From contig OX638352.1 of the NCBI GenBank assembly GCA_951813545.1, positions 3,054,835 to 3,118,834 of the forward strand: a stretch of DNA of 64,000 nt. The letters run 5' to 3'. A program made the translations under genes and the position numbers. The notes beneath the pieces are model-generated. The model did not search any database. It worked only from the letters and a program-made list of their open reading frames with translations, and was not told the DNA's origin. Shown piece after piece: positions 27,068 to 35,094 of the stretch. Every line of letters begins with the position of its first letter. Positions within the stretch are counted from its first letter, which is position 1. This stretch comes from an uncultured Poribacteria bacterium. Lineage in GTDB: Bacteria > Poribacteria > WGA-4E > WGA-3G.

Positions 27068-27096
27068 ATTTTAACAAAACTTGGCAATTAGTGCAA
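27068..27096 (-). promoter_or_regulatory. Sigma70 promoter, minus strand
   Basis: TTGCAC, 17 bases, TAAAAT on the minus strand, serving the PhyH gene at 26069-26971. The 315-base gap 26972-27286 holds this and the divergent promoter; nothing else was recognised. Confidence 0.6.
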
Positions 27097-27197
27097 GTCA
27101 GTTCTTCATCCAGTGTGTCCTCTATTACGGTAGGTGTGGTTTCCTCGGGGAAACACCAAGCAAAAACACTGCACCGAATACTCACCCAAAAATGCGA

Positions 27198-27226
27198 TTG
27201 ACGCAACATTGCATATCTGTTAAAAT
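27198..27226 (+). promoter_or_regulatory. Sigma70 promoter, plus strand
   Basis: TTGACG, 17 bases, TAAAAT, about 60 bases before the PhyH start at 27287. Confidence 0.7.
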
Positions 27227-27286
27227 GCCAACACGCAACCTTCACAATAAGCGACCAAATCCGACGAAATATTTGGGGTGTCACCT

Positions 27287-28159
27287 ATGAAAGAATACTT
27301 AGAGATTCAAAAGCCCGAACTCGACTATACATACGAGTTTGAGGTTGATCAACTTTCTCAGATGTCCGAGTGCGTGGAGGCACACGGCTTCGCGATTGTC
27401 AAAGATGTCCTACCGCCTGACTTGGTCGACAGCCTGAAACAGGCGGTTTTCGATGGCACGGATCCGAAAAGAGAATTGGAGCACGGGCAAAGTAGCACCC
27501 GACACGCTTGGGTTGAGTCCGGAGCAGGGGCGTGGCAACTCTTAGAATATGAACCCTTTATGAAGATTCACCACCATCTGATTGGTACAGAGGAAATGAC
27601 TGTCCACCGGTCCGCCGCGATCATTCGGATGCCCGGATCACAGCCCGTCGCATGGCACACTGATTGGTGTGGTTTTTCGACAGATGCACCAAGAAATTCA
27701 GGGGATGTGCTGAACCGTGGATTGTGGCCCTCAGGCAAATGGTTCTATTTGACGGGTTCGCGTCCGGAGCACGGTGGGTTATGCGTGATTGAGGATTCGC
27801 ATATTGAGAACTGGGAGGGACCTGAAGGCTTCAACATGACAGCAGATAGGCGTTCCTTCTACAAGGAAGGTGAAGAGGAAAAGGCTTATGTGGGTTTTGA
27901 TATTCCGGGGTTAGTGCCGCTCTTCACGAATCCGGGGGATATGATCGTGTTTGCCCATCGGACGTATCACGGGGCATTCCCGAACCAGATTGATGAAATC
28001 CGGTTGTCATGCGCGATTGGTTTTCGCAGTCGGGACCATCACATTGATATTCCGTGGGAGATTCCAGAGGATGGTAAACAGTTCTTAGCAGACCTACCAC
28101 CACATTTGCACCAATACACGCGAGGATATACCAGCATTGATTTGGCTTGGAAGGGGTAA
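27287..28159 (+). CDS. Phytanoyl-CoA dioxygenase (PhyH) family protein
   Basis: 290 residues. The iron-binding HxD is in VAWHTDWCGFS, the distal His in RTYHGAFPNQ, and the 2-oxoglutarate Arg follows in DEIRLSCAIGF. The ATG at 27287 is preferred over a GTG nine bases upstream because GGGGTG then sits at a suitable RBS distance. Third PhyH paralogue of the window; substrate unknown. The 119-base gap after it holds a repeated GCGGATT/GACGCGGATT string and no gene. Confidence 0.85.
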   Translation: MKEYLEIQKPELDYTYEFEVDQLSQMSECVEAHGFAIVKDVLPPDLVDSLKQAVFDGTDPKRELEHGQSSTRHAWVESGAGAWQLLEYEPFMKIHHHLIGTEEMTVHRSAAIIRMPGSQPVAWHTDWCGFSTDAPRNSGDVLNRGLWPSGKWFYLTGSRPEHGGLCVIEDSHIENWEGPEGFNMTADRRSFYKEGEEEKAYVGFDIPGLVPLFTNPGDMIVFAHRTYHGAFPNQIDEIRLSCAIGFRSRDHHIDIPWEIPEDGKQFLADLPPHLHQYTRGYTSIDLAWKG

Positions 28160-28278
28160 TTGTCTGAATCGCGGATTATCACGGATGACGCAGATGACGC
28201 GGATTTTAAGAGTTTTTTCAATTTGAGATTCTTTCGCCCTATCAGAAGGTGTTTATATGGAACCTAATAAAGGTAGAA

Positions 28279-28812
28279 TTAGGTAGAAAGGCGGCGATGC
28301 GCTTCAGATGGTGCGCCGTTTTGGAGCCAAGTGATGGGTTGTTCTTCTGTTGTTCTATCTGGATTTACCCAGATGATGTCTCGGATTTCGCCAACCTGTT
28401 GAGAGGCGCGTTTGAAAAGCCCGCGGACGGTTTCATCGAGTGAAATAATTGTCTGATCGGTTACAAGCGCGGCTTGGAGGAGATGAAAATCTTTACGCAG
28501 TGCTTCAATTTCATTTTCATTGTTTGTTGTGTTTGTTACCTTGTCTTGGAGTTCTACATGCTCTGGTGGATTGATCCGATCTATTTTTCTGCGCGCATAC
28601 ATTGATACTTTCCACTCATGGGCAAAGCCAGATCGATGCCTTTTCCACTCATCGCTGATTTTTCTTGTCATCACCACCCTATGATTCTGCGACCTTACTT
28701 CCTTTAGGAAATCACGGCAGTGAATGGCTCGTGGATCGGTCGCATCTTCGTCACCAGACGCTTGGGCAACATCAGTGTCAATTACCAACCGTTTTGAATC
28801 TCTTGATCTCAC
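28279..28812 (-). CDS. PIN-like putative nuclease, last gene of a four-gene operon
   Basis: 177 residues. The fold looks PIN-like: a first strand with acidic residues (LVIDTDVAQ, Asp12 and Asp14), TRKISDEWKRH with Asp54/Glu55, then DFHLLQAALVTDQTIISLDETV with Asp108, Asp119 and Asp126. PIN domains are Mg-dependent RNases, common in toxins and phage defence. The start is a GTG whose last bases overlap the TGA of the AAA ATPase gene (GTGA), giving tight translational coupling. The PIN call is from pattern only; the acidic residues fit but the family is not a close one. Confidence 0.65.
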   Translation of the reverse strand: MRSRDSKRLVIDTDVAQASGDEDATDPRAIHCRDFLKEVRSQNHRVVMTRKISDEWKRHRSGFAHEWKVSMYARRKIDRINPPEHVELQDKVTNTTNNENEIEALRKDFHLLQAALVTDQTIISLDETVRGLFKRASQQVGEIRDIIWVNPDRTTEEQPITWLQNGAPSEAHRRLST

Positions 28813-30101
28813 GAAGTCTCCTTGTCGCCAAATCTGACGTTGTCTACGGCATCAAGAAAACGGCTCTGCACGTTGAGACTGACATCATCAAAATCCACGG
28901 GCCAATCCCCATAAGTCCCTGCTTCGTCTAAGTCCACGCTATCAACTTCAGTTATGCCATCTTTGCGCCGTGTGAACCAATGCAGCTTGACCAATTCCGG
29001 TGATAGGTCTCCTTCGGCAACAAGTGTTTGGACCCCCAGAAGTAGTAATGAACTGTGGGTTTCGGCGACGACGCGTACACCGCGTTTCGCTGCGTCTGCT
29101 AATACTTGTGCTAATGCGACTTGGGCGCGGGGGTGGAGATGGAGTTCCGGCTGTTCAAGATAGACGAGCTGCCCTGGTTCTGCAGCAATTACGGCAACTA
29201 AAACCGGTAGGACTTGGGATATACCGAAACCTACATCAGCGATGTTGATCATGTCTGTTTCGCTACTGTTGTCATGTAGGAGACGACCAACTCGAAGTTC
29301 AATGCGAGCATCATTGATTTTTTCAGTGCCGACTTGTCGTGTCAATCCGAGAGTATGAAGGGCATTCGCTACCACCTTTAAGCGTTCCTTTTCCGTCTCT
29401 TGCCACTCGTGAACGAGACTTACAGCATAGTTTTCAAAGGTACCGGGGTACCATGGTCCGGTACTGGTCAATTTGTAACTGCGTTCAGGGTTGCCGCGTA
29501 ATCCAGGAAGGTGAATGGTGTGGAAAATATGGTACTCGATGTCCTCAGTAATATTTAAGGTTATCTCATCATCTTGATATCCAAAATCCAAAAAACAACC
29601 TGAACGCCTCACTACCTCCGAACCATCAAGTTTTCGATGTTGATCAACCTGTAACTCAATTTCTTCAGACGGCATATCCGGGTACAGCGTAAGACGTTGT
29701 GCCGATCCATCCCATGTTTCGCTTTCCATGATCATACCGGCTATTTCAACACTTTGCTGTCCCTTTCTGAAAGTTGTTGTCACCGAGTTAGAAGCAAAGA
29801 TGTCACACGTCTCAATCCGAATCTGAAAACAACTCGCCTGTTTTTCACCAGCCGTGGATAAAAATTGCTTCGCGAATGTAAATTGCACATTTGGTCCCTC
29901 AATCAACAGCGGTCCCGGGTCATAGGGTGCCTCCAGCGTCTGCTTTAGCATCAGTAAGGGTTGCATGATGCTGGATTTCCCGGAACTGTTCGCACCGGCA
30001 AGAATCGTCAGCGGACGAATGTCAATCTCACACTTCTCCGCTATCGACTTGAAGCCCTTTACAGCTATCTTGGTGATACCTTCGATCTTTTCTTCTGACA
30101 T
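28809..30101 (-). CDS. AAA/ABC-type ATPase, DUF3696-like, of a candidate defence operon
   Basis: 430 residues. The N-terminal strand VKGFKSIAEKCEIDIRPLTILAG leads to Walker A GANSSGKSS (36-44). The ABC-like signature is in VGFGISQVLPV, Walker B in LVYLEQPELHLHP (about 312) and the H-loop in AETHSSLLL. The C-terminus (GTYGDWPVDF) matches the DUF3696 tail of OLD/RecF-like ATPases. No TOPRIM nuclease is fused; the coupled PIN-like gene may supply that activity. The ATG at 30101 follows GAAGGAA. Similar ATPases act as sensors in several anti-phage systems; this arrangement is not one I can name. Confidence 0.85.
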   Translation of the reverse strand: MSEEKIEGITKIAVKGFKSIAEKCEIDIRPLTILAGANSSGKSSIMQPLLMLKQTLEAPYDPGPLLIEGPNVQFTFAKQFLSTAGEKQASCFQIRIETCDIFASNSVTTTFRKGQQSVEIAGMIMESETWDGSAQRLTLYPDMPSEEIELQVDQHRKLDGSEVVRRSGCFLDFGYQDDEITLNITEDIEYHIFHTIHLPGLRGNPERSYKLTSTGPWYPGTFENYAVSLVHEWQETEKERLKVVANALHTLGLTRQVGTEKINDARIELRVGRLLHDNSSETDMINIADVGFGISQVLPVLVAVIAAEPGQLVYLEQPELHLHPRAQVALAQVLADAAKRGVRVVAETHSSLLLLGVQTLVAEGDLSPELVKLHWFTRRKDGITEVDSVDLDEAGTYGDWPVDFDDVSLNVQSRFLDAVDNVRFGDKETS

Positions 30102-30118
30102 ATGTGTTATTCCTTCAT

Positions 30119-30388
30119 CTACTCTTCCCAAGAATTTTCAACCGGAATTGATTTATTTGGTTCTTTGTATGTTAACTTAACCCGTATCGTGCCGGATTGA
30201 TGCGGCGGAGGGACGGCTATGACTGCATCCAAGTTAAGAATGTCCTCCTCATCATAGATGGGAAAAGCGAGGCGTTGTATCGGTTTTTCATTGGTTGTGT
30301 TTGTGCGCTGTGTTGTTTGATCTCGCCGCTGGATAAAATTTTCGACTTTTCTTGGAAGAGGTTCAAGCGTGAATGGCTGATGATTCAC
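30119..30388 (-). CDS. Hypothetical small protein in the AAA/PIN operon
   Basis: 89 residues starting at a GTG whose bases overlap the stop codon of the gene before it (GTGA). A polar, Gln/Thr/Arg-rich N-terminal half is followed by a beta-like segment (LNLDAVIAVPPP, TIRVKLTYKE). I recognise no family. The coupling and the 17-base gap to the ATPase gene make it a genuine operon member. Confidence 0.6.
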   Translation of the reverse strand: MNHQPFTLEPLPRKVENFIQRRDQTTQRTNTTNEKPIQRLAFPIYDEEDILNLDAVIAVPPPHQSGTIRVKLTYKEPNKSIPVENSWEE

Positions 30389-30714
30389 AGCCCAATTTCC
30401 TTCTTGATCTGTGACCAAGGTTTTCCACCGCCAGCATCCAATTCCTGTTCTGCCTCAGCAATATCTGCCAAGACATCCGGCTCTGAATTGATCAGGGCTG
30501 TTTCGCGCCAATCATTGAGAAAAATGGAAAGTGTTGCCGCGTCTTTTTTTCCTTCTGAGATCTGTGTTATTAGTTTGAGCAATTCCTCGAAAAACTCAAC
30601 AAGTTCTTCCGGTTCTAACCACTTGTGCCAATCATAGTGTTTTGAAGTGGTCACAGATTTGACGAGCAATTGATCGTTTATTAGGTGTCCAACGACAAGT
30701 TTAGGCTTTTTCAT
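30385..30714 (-). CDS. Small antitoxin-like protein, first gene of the AAA/PIN operon
   Basis: 109 residues, RBS GGAGG, consensus promoter 33 bases upstream. The C-terminal part (FLNDWRETALINSEP, then IAEAEQELDAGG, ending KPWSQIKKEIGL) resembles the tail of small prokaryotic antitoxins, which often end in W-xx-K-KE-GL. The N-terminus (PKLVVGHLINDQLLVKS) is beta-like. If the PIN-like protein is toxic this could be its control element; that is inference. Position first in the operon is typical of antitoxins. Confidence 0.65.
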   Translation of the reverse strand: MKKPKLVVGHLINDQLLVKSVTTSKHYDWHKWLEPEELVEFFEELLKLITQISEGKKDAATLSIFLNDWRETALINSEPDVLADIAEAEQELDAGGGKPWSQIKKEIGL

Positions 30715-30752
30715 CTGAAACCTCCGCGTGCAGGCGTATTAAATTTCTGCAA

Positions 30753-30781
30753 ATTATACGCGATGTATTGACAGAGTTCAA
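30753..30781 (-). promoter_or_regulatory. Sigma70 promoter of the AAA/PIN operon
   Basis: On the minus strand TTGAAC, 17 bases, TATAAT. Transcription would start about 32 bases before the first ATG. A single strong promoter for all four genes. Confidence 0.75.
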
Positions 30782-30833
30782 GGTCCTTCGGGCATTGAGG
30801 TTACAACCCCTCCCATAGGCGGTCAGTGGAGTT

Positions 30834-30854
30834 GGCGGGGTTTGAAACCCCGCC
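30834..30854. repeat. Near-perfect 21-bp palindrome
   Basis: Arms GGCGGGGTTT and AAACCCCGCC around a single G, followed by AGCA. It lies between the permease stop codon and the operon promoter. Related copies are at 13652, 26024 and 37336. Confidence 0.7.
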
Positions 30855-30869
30855 AGCAGAGGATGGTGA

Positions 30870-32198
30870 TTACAGATCACCGATGTAACAGGCAATGAAG
30901 AAGAGTGCGAAGTAGTAGATGACAGGATGTACTTCTTTTCTACGACCCGTCACTAACTTCAGAAACGCCAAAGAGATAAACCCGAAGCCGATACCGTCTG
31001 TAATACTGAAGGAGAGCGGCATCATCAGCATTGTGAGAAAAGCGGGGATTGATTCCGTAATGTCTTCCCAATCAATTTGGCTGACGTTCCTGAGCATCAA
31101 CCCACCGACAACGATGAGTGCCGGAGCGATAATAGGATAAAGCACAGCGGTCTGAGTAATCGCATATCCACCCCCAACAATCTTAACAAGCGGAAAGAAA
31201 AAGATGGACAGCAGCATGAAAATCCCTGTAAAGACAGCGGTGAGACCGGTCCGTCCGCCTTCGGCGATACCCGTCGCGCTTTCAATGTAACATGTCACAG
31301 TTGAAGTGCCGAGTAAGGCACCACCGACAGTACTCCCTGCATCCGTCAAAAGCGCGCCTCGGGCTTTCGTGAGTTTTCCCTCTTCCATGAGTTCCGCTCT
31401 ATAACCGATAGCCGTGAGCGTGCCAATGCTATCAAACATGTCAATCGCAAAGAATACAAAAATGACAGGAATTAATTCCAACTTGTCGAAAATGTTGGGT
31501 ATTTGTAGTTTGAAGAGCGTCGGTGCGATGGATGGTGGTGGTTTAACAATTCCATCAAACGATGCAATTCCGAAGATGAGGTTCGCAATTGCTGAAACAA
31601 AAATACCGATCAGAATTGCGCCTTTCACTTTGCGGGCTATGAGTGCCAGTGTTACGGCGATACCGAAGAGTGAAAGGAGTACAGGTCTGGAGTCGAGCGC
31701 ACCGCGGGTTATAAATGTGGCGGGATCTCTCGTAATGATCCCACTCATCTGCAGTCCAATGAAGGCGATAAACAGCCCAATTCCGATAGCAATTGCGTTC
31801 TGGAGCGAGGACGGAAGGGCATTCATGATTGCTTCGCGTATTCCTACAAATGAGAGTATAAAGAACAACAAACCTGCGATAAAAACGATGCCTAACGCTT
31901 CCTGCCACGGTAAGCCTGAACCAAGACAAATGTCGAAAGCGAAGTAGGCGTTAAGTCCCATGCCGGGTGCTAATACAACAGGGTAGTTCGTTAGAAACGC
32001 CATCAAGAATGTTGCGAGTGCACTGGATACGCAGGTCGCAACCATAACGGCACCGTGATCCATACCTGCTTGTGAAAGAAACGAGGGTTGCACAAATATG
32101 ATATACGAAATCGTCATAAAATTCGTGAAACCCGCAACCAGTTCGCGTCTCAACGAAGTGTTATGTTCTTTTAACCCGAATAACTTTTCAAGTAGCAT
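30870..32198 (-). CDS. NCS2 family purine (guanine/hypoxanthine/xanthine) permease, AzgA/PbuG type
   Basis: 442 residues with about 12-14 membrane segments. The AzgA-type core is clear: ELVAGFTNFMTISYIIFVQP at the N-terminus, VLAPGMGLNAYFAF, GIGLFIAFIGLQ, DMFDSIGTLTAIG and TSTVTCYIESATGIAEGGRTG. Imports purine bases with protons. RBS GGAGGG. The promoter at 32400-32428 implies a leader of nearly 200 bases, part of which is a repeat element (32211-32282). I looked there for a purine riboswitch and did not find its conserved core. Confidence 0.92.
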   Translation of the reverse strand: MLLEKLFGLKEHNTSLRRELVAGFTNFMTISYIIFVQPSFLSQAGMDHGAVMVATCVSSALATFLMAFLTNYPVVLAPGMGLNAYFAFDICLGSGLPWQEALGIVFIAGLLFFILSFVGIREAIMNALPSSLQNAIAIGIGLFIAFIGLQMSGIITRDPATFITRGALDSRPVLLSLFGIAVTLALIARKVKGAILIGIFVSAIANLIFGIASFDGIVKPPPSIAPTLFKLQIPNIFDKLELIPVIFVFFAIDMFDSIGTLTAIGYRAELMEEGKLTKARGALLTDAGSTVGGALLGTSTVTCYIESATGIAEGGRTGLTAVFTGIFMLLSIFFFPLVKIVGGGYAITQTAVLYPIIAPALIVVGGLMLRNVSQIDWEDITESIPAFLTMLMMPLSFSITDGIGFGFISLAFLKLVTGRRKEVHPVIYYFALFFIACYIGDL

Positions 32199-32210
32199 TT
32201 TCCCTCCTTT

Positions 32211-32282
32211 TTTTAATGTTCCTTGTGGTCGATTATGGGTGTCTTGCTTATGAAAAATAAATGAGTGAATCTTGTCTCACCG
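32211..32282. mobile_element. Truncated repeat element sharing the MITE terminus
   Basis: Starts TTTTAATGTTCCTTGTGGTC and aligns over about 72 bases with 54660-54730, including AATGAG, AATCT and GTCTCACCG at matching spacing. Here the last part is completed to a perfect hairpin (GTCTCACC/GGTGAGAC). No second terminus is found. It forms most of the 5' half of the permease leader. Confidence 0.6.
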
Positions 32283-32399
32283 ATGGTGAGACTTAGAGTC
32301 TTTAGCCAGAACTCATAGCGAGTAAGAGCTAAGAACGCAAAGCAAATAGGTATCTGAACGGGAAAGAATGGGACATAAATCAATACTTTCTTTTTCCCT

Positions 32400-32428
32400 A
32401 TTTTACTACATCCTTATGTTTTACTCAA
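32400..32428 (-). promoter_or_regulatory. Sigma70 promoter of the purine permease
   Basis: On the minus strand TTGAGT, 17 bases, TAAAAT. The gap 32199-32521 (323 bases) holds this promoter, the repeat element above and nothing else recognised. Confidence 0.65.
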
Positions 32429-32521
32429 TATGACTTCCCAATAAAGGACAGAATAACCTTTTTGTGTATAAAAGTCAAGATTTGGAAATCATTTCTACCA
32501 AGAGAGTCGCATAACTCGCCC

Positions 32522-33499
32522 CTATTGGGAGAAGTTCGGTTGAAGGACCCCATAAGGTAACTCTTCTCCCTTCAAACCGGCGAGTAAATTTTCCATTGCC
32601 ATTGTTGCCATTTTCATCCGTGTTTGGACGGTAGCACTGCCGAGATGTGGTGCAATGATAACATTGTCTAGGTCGAGGAGCGGATGGTCGGTATTAATCG
32701 GTTCCGGTTCGGTTACATCAACGGCAGCACCCGCAATCTGTCCGTGCTTGAGCGCATCGTGTAAAGCGTAGTGGTCAACGACGGGACCCCTCGCGATGTT
32801 GACTAAAATGGCTGTCTTCTTCATCAGAGCAAGCTCCGCTTTGCCAATGAGGTGCGTTGTCTCCTCTGTCAAGGGGACATGGAGCGTCACAAAATCAGAG
32901 GTTTCCAGAAGATTTTCAAGCGTTACATACTCGACACCGAGTTCCTGCTCCCAGTCGGGTCTGCGCTCACGTTTGTAATAGAGAACGCGCATGTCAAAGG
33001 CTCTTGCGCGTTTGGCAACCGCGTGTCCAATTCGTCCCATGCCGACAATACCTAAGGTTGAATGATGTACATCGGTTCCCCAGAGGATGTTTGGGTCGTA
33101 GTATTTCCATTCCTTAGAAACTTGGACATGGTTATAGGCGGGAACGATATTTCGTGCAGTGGCGAGTAGGAGTGCCATGGTCATGTCAGCGGTGGTATCA
33201 CTGAGGACCCCAGGTGTATGCCCCACCGCGATCCCTCGTTCTCTACACGCTTCAACATGAACGTGGTCATAACCGACACCAACAACAGAGATCGCTTTGA
33301 GATTCGGTGCCGTAGCAATCATCTCTGGAGAAACGGGTTCATGTCCATACGTCATCAGCCCGTCAAGGGGCGAAATCTTTTCGGCAATAGGTGGCAAAAT
33401 GGCACTCGTATGCCACATATCGACATCGCATTCCGCTTCAATCTTCGCACGGATTTCTTTAGGGATAGGGCGTGTAATAAAAACTTTAAATCGTGACAA
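32522..33499 (-). CDS. D-2-hydroxyacid dehydrogenase (glyoxylate/hydroxypyruvate reductase-like)
   Basis: 325 residues. NAD-binding motif GIVGMGRIGHAVAKRA and the catalytic Arg/Glu/His set in NIARGPVVD, EPEPINTDHPL and APHLGSATVQTR. GVGYDHVHVEACRERGI matches the glyoxylate reductase branch. The start is a TTG at 33499, chosen because GGAGG lies 5 bases before it and the catalytic domain begins there (SRFKVFITRPIP). Any upstream start would run into der. The gap to der is 19 bases, so the two are likely cotranscribed. Confidence 0.88.
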   Translation of the reverse strand: MSRFKVFITRPIPKEIRAKIEAECDVDMWHTSAILPPIAEKISPLDGLMTYGHEPVSPEMIATAPNLKAISVVGVGYDHVHVEACRERGIAVGHTPGVLSDTTADMTMALLLATARNIVPAYNHVQVSKEWKYYDPNILWGTDVHHSTLGIVGMGRIGHAVAKRARAFDMRVLYYKRERRPDWEQELGVEYVTLENLLETSDFVTLHVPLTEETTHLIGKAELALMKKTAILVNIARGPVVDHYALHDALKHGQIAGAAVDVTEPEPINTDHPLLDLDNVIIAPHLGSATVQTRMKMATMAMENLLAGLKGEELPYGVLQPNFSQ

Positions 33500-33518
33500 A
33501 GCGTTCCTCCTTTTCGGA

Positions 33519-34943
33519 TTATGATCTGCGGAAAAAGATTCGTATCGGTGTACCGTGAAACCCAAATTCTTCTCGAATATTGTTGATGAGATACGACTCA
33601 TACGGCTGCTGCACACGATGTACGTTTCGTCCGAAGATTAGGAAAGTTGGCGGTTTCGTTTCCACTTGCGTGATATATTTGAGTGCGGGTCGAGCACCCT
33701 TAACACGTGGGGGCGGGTGTGCGTTCCGCAACGCCAACAAAAGGTCGTTGAGTGCTGGTGTCGGAATATGGGTGCAATACTCACGATAAACCTCAAGAGC
33801 AGTCGTCAATATTTGGGTGACGCGTTGTCCTGTCAGCGCAGAAACAAAAACGCGTGGAACGTAGCCGAGTCGTGGGAGTTGTGCATCTATCACATCCATA
33901 AACGTTGGGTGAGTCGTGTTATCCTTGTCGATAAGATCCCACTTATTCAGTACCAAAATGGAGGCTTTTCCCTGCCGTTCAATGAAATTGGCGATTGTCT
34001 TATCTTGTTGCGCGACATCCTGGGTTACATCGAGTACGAGTACAGCGACATCGCTTTGGCGAATGCTTCGTATCGCACGTTTCACAGTGACAGACTCAAG
34101 TTCATCATTGATGGCAGATTTCCGCCGCATTCCTGCTGTGTCAACGACTTCAAAAGGGATGTTGTCCTGAACGATACGTATATTCACCGCATCACGCGTC
34201 GTACCGGGACGGTCATCAACAATCATTCGTTCTTCACCCAATAGATTGTTGATCAGGGACGACTTTCCGACATTCGGTCTGCCGACAATTGCTATTTTTA
34301 TTGTAGCAGGTGCGTCGGGGGCTGTTTCATCAGTCTCCGGCAGGATTTCTACAATATGGTCAAGGAGTTCTCGAATTCCATCGTTTTGGACACAGGAGGT
34401 CCACATCGGTTCTGTCAGTCCAAGTCCGTAAAATTCAGCGGCTTCATTGCGAAATTGGTCGCTGTCTACTTTGTTAACAACGAGACAGATCGGTTTGTCA
34501 GCGGCTCTGAGTTTATCAGCGACGATCAGATCGTGTGGCATGATACCGGTCCGTGCATCAACAACAAAAAGAACAAGGCTCGCTTCAGCCAAAGCGGCAT
34601 CTACTTGCGACTGGACGTTATCGATAAGTCGATCGTCCGGATCGATGTCCAAACCACCTGTATCGACGATGGTAAACGAACGACTGTCCCATTCTGCATC
34701 TGCATAGTTTCTGTCGCGCGTCACGCCGGGAGTATCATGGACGACAGCGAACCTACGCGAAGCACGTCGTTTTGCTACGGTGCGCGGTTTGTCATCTTGC
34801 ATCGCTTCGTCACCCATGTCCGCCAAATCATCAACGGTGTTGGGGACAGTTACAGGTGCGGATGCAGCGATTCGATTGAAAAGTGATGATTTCCCGACAT
34901 TCGGTCTGCCGACAATCGCGACAATGGGACGTCCAGTTTCCAT
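33519..34943 (-). CDS. der: Ribosome-assembly GTPase Der (EngA)
   Basis: Essential double GTPase in 50S ribosome maturation. 474 residues with two G domains, each starting GRPNVGKSS (residues 12-20 and about 224-232), then DTPGVTRDR and PGTTRDAVN switch regions, NKVD and NKWD specificity motifs and a C-terminal KH-like domain. The first G domain carries an insertion of about 33 residues between G1 and G2 (roughly 27-64: acidic, then KRRASRR), which most Der proteins lack. The leader reads AAGGAACATTAAAAA directly before the ATG, which equals the terminal sequence of the MITE family. Confidence 0.95.
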   Translation of the reverse strand: METGRPIVAIVGRPNVGKSSLFNRIAASAPVTVPNTVDDLADMGDEAMQDDKPRTVAKRRASRRFAVVHDTPGVTRDRNYADAEWDSRSFTIVDTGGLDIDPDDRLIDNVQSQVDAALAEASLVLFVVDARTGIMPHDLIVADKLRAADKPICLVVNKVDSDQFRNEAAEFYGLGLTEPMWTSCVQNDGIRELLDHIVEILPETDETAPDAPATIKIAIVGRPNVGKSSLINNLLGEERMIVDDRPGTTRDAVNIRIVQDNIPFEVVDTAGMRRKSAINDELESVTVKRAIRSIRQSDVAVLVLDVTQDVAQQDKTIANFIERQGKASILVLNKWDLIDKDNTTHPTFMDVIDAQLPRLGYVPRVFVSALTGQRVTQILTTALEVYREYCTHIPTPALNDLLLALRNAHPPPRVKGARPALKYITQVETKPPTFLIFGRNVHRVQQPYESYLINNIREEFGFHGTPIRIFFRRS

Positions 34944-34961
34944 TTTTTAATGTTCCTTTTT

Positions 34962-35090
34962 GAAGAGGCTATCAGCGGGAATGGCAATCGGGTCGGGTTG
35001 CTCCGCAACCCTTTCGGCAGTCAGCAAAGATTTAGAAGAAAACCCTCTTCTCTGTGCCGATAGCCGATAGCCTCTTTGCCGACTGCCTTT
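34962..35090. repeat. Heptamer-array inverted repeat, locus 1
   Basis: Right side reads GCCGATA-GCCGATA-GCC then GCCGACT-GCC; the left side carries complements (GGCTATCAGC, GGCAGTCAGCAAAG). A perfect inner hairpin GGGTTGC-TCC-GCAACCC lies at 34995-35011. It fills the gap between der and the AI-2E-type gene. Same 7-bp units as at 38974, 44095 and 48814. Confidence 0.7.
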
Positions 35091-35094
35091 TCTC

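Noticed and set aside
28160..28278. Transposon end or integration site beside the AAA/PIN operon
   Set aside because: There is a short repeated GCGGATT/GACGCGGATT string but no inverted termini, tRNA or integrase.
28279..30714. Known PARIS or Gabija system
   Set aside because: Both pair an ATPase with a TOPRIM or UvrD-like partner. Here the partner is PIN-like and two extra small genes are coupled, so the names do not fit.
32199..32399. Purine riboswitch in the leader of the purine permease
   Set aside because: The leader is long enough, but the conserved purine-aptamer core (loop and three-way junction strings) is not there. The main fold is a hairpin belonging to a dispersed repeat element.
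33500..33616. 39-residue upstream extension of the D-2-hydroxyacid dehydrogenase
   Set aside because: It would overlap der and has no family similarity. The TTG at 33499 has GGAGG at the right distance.
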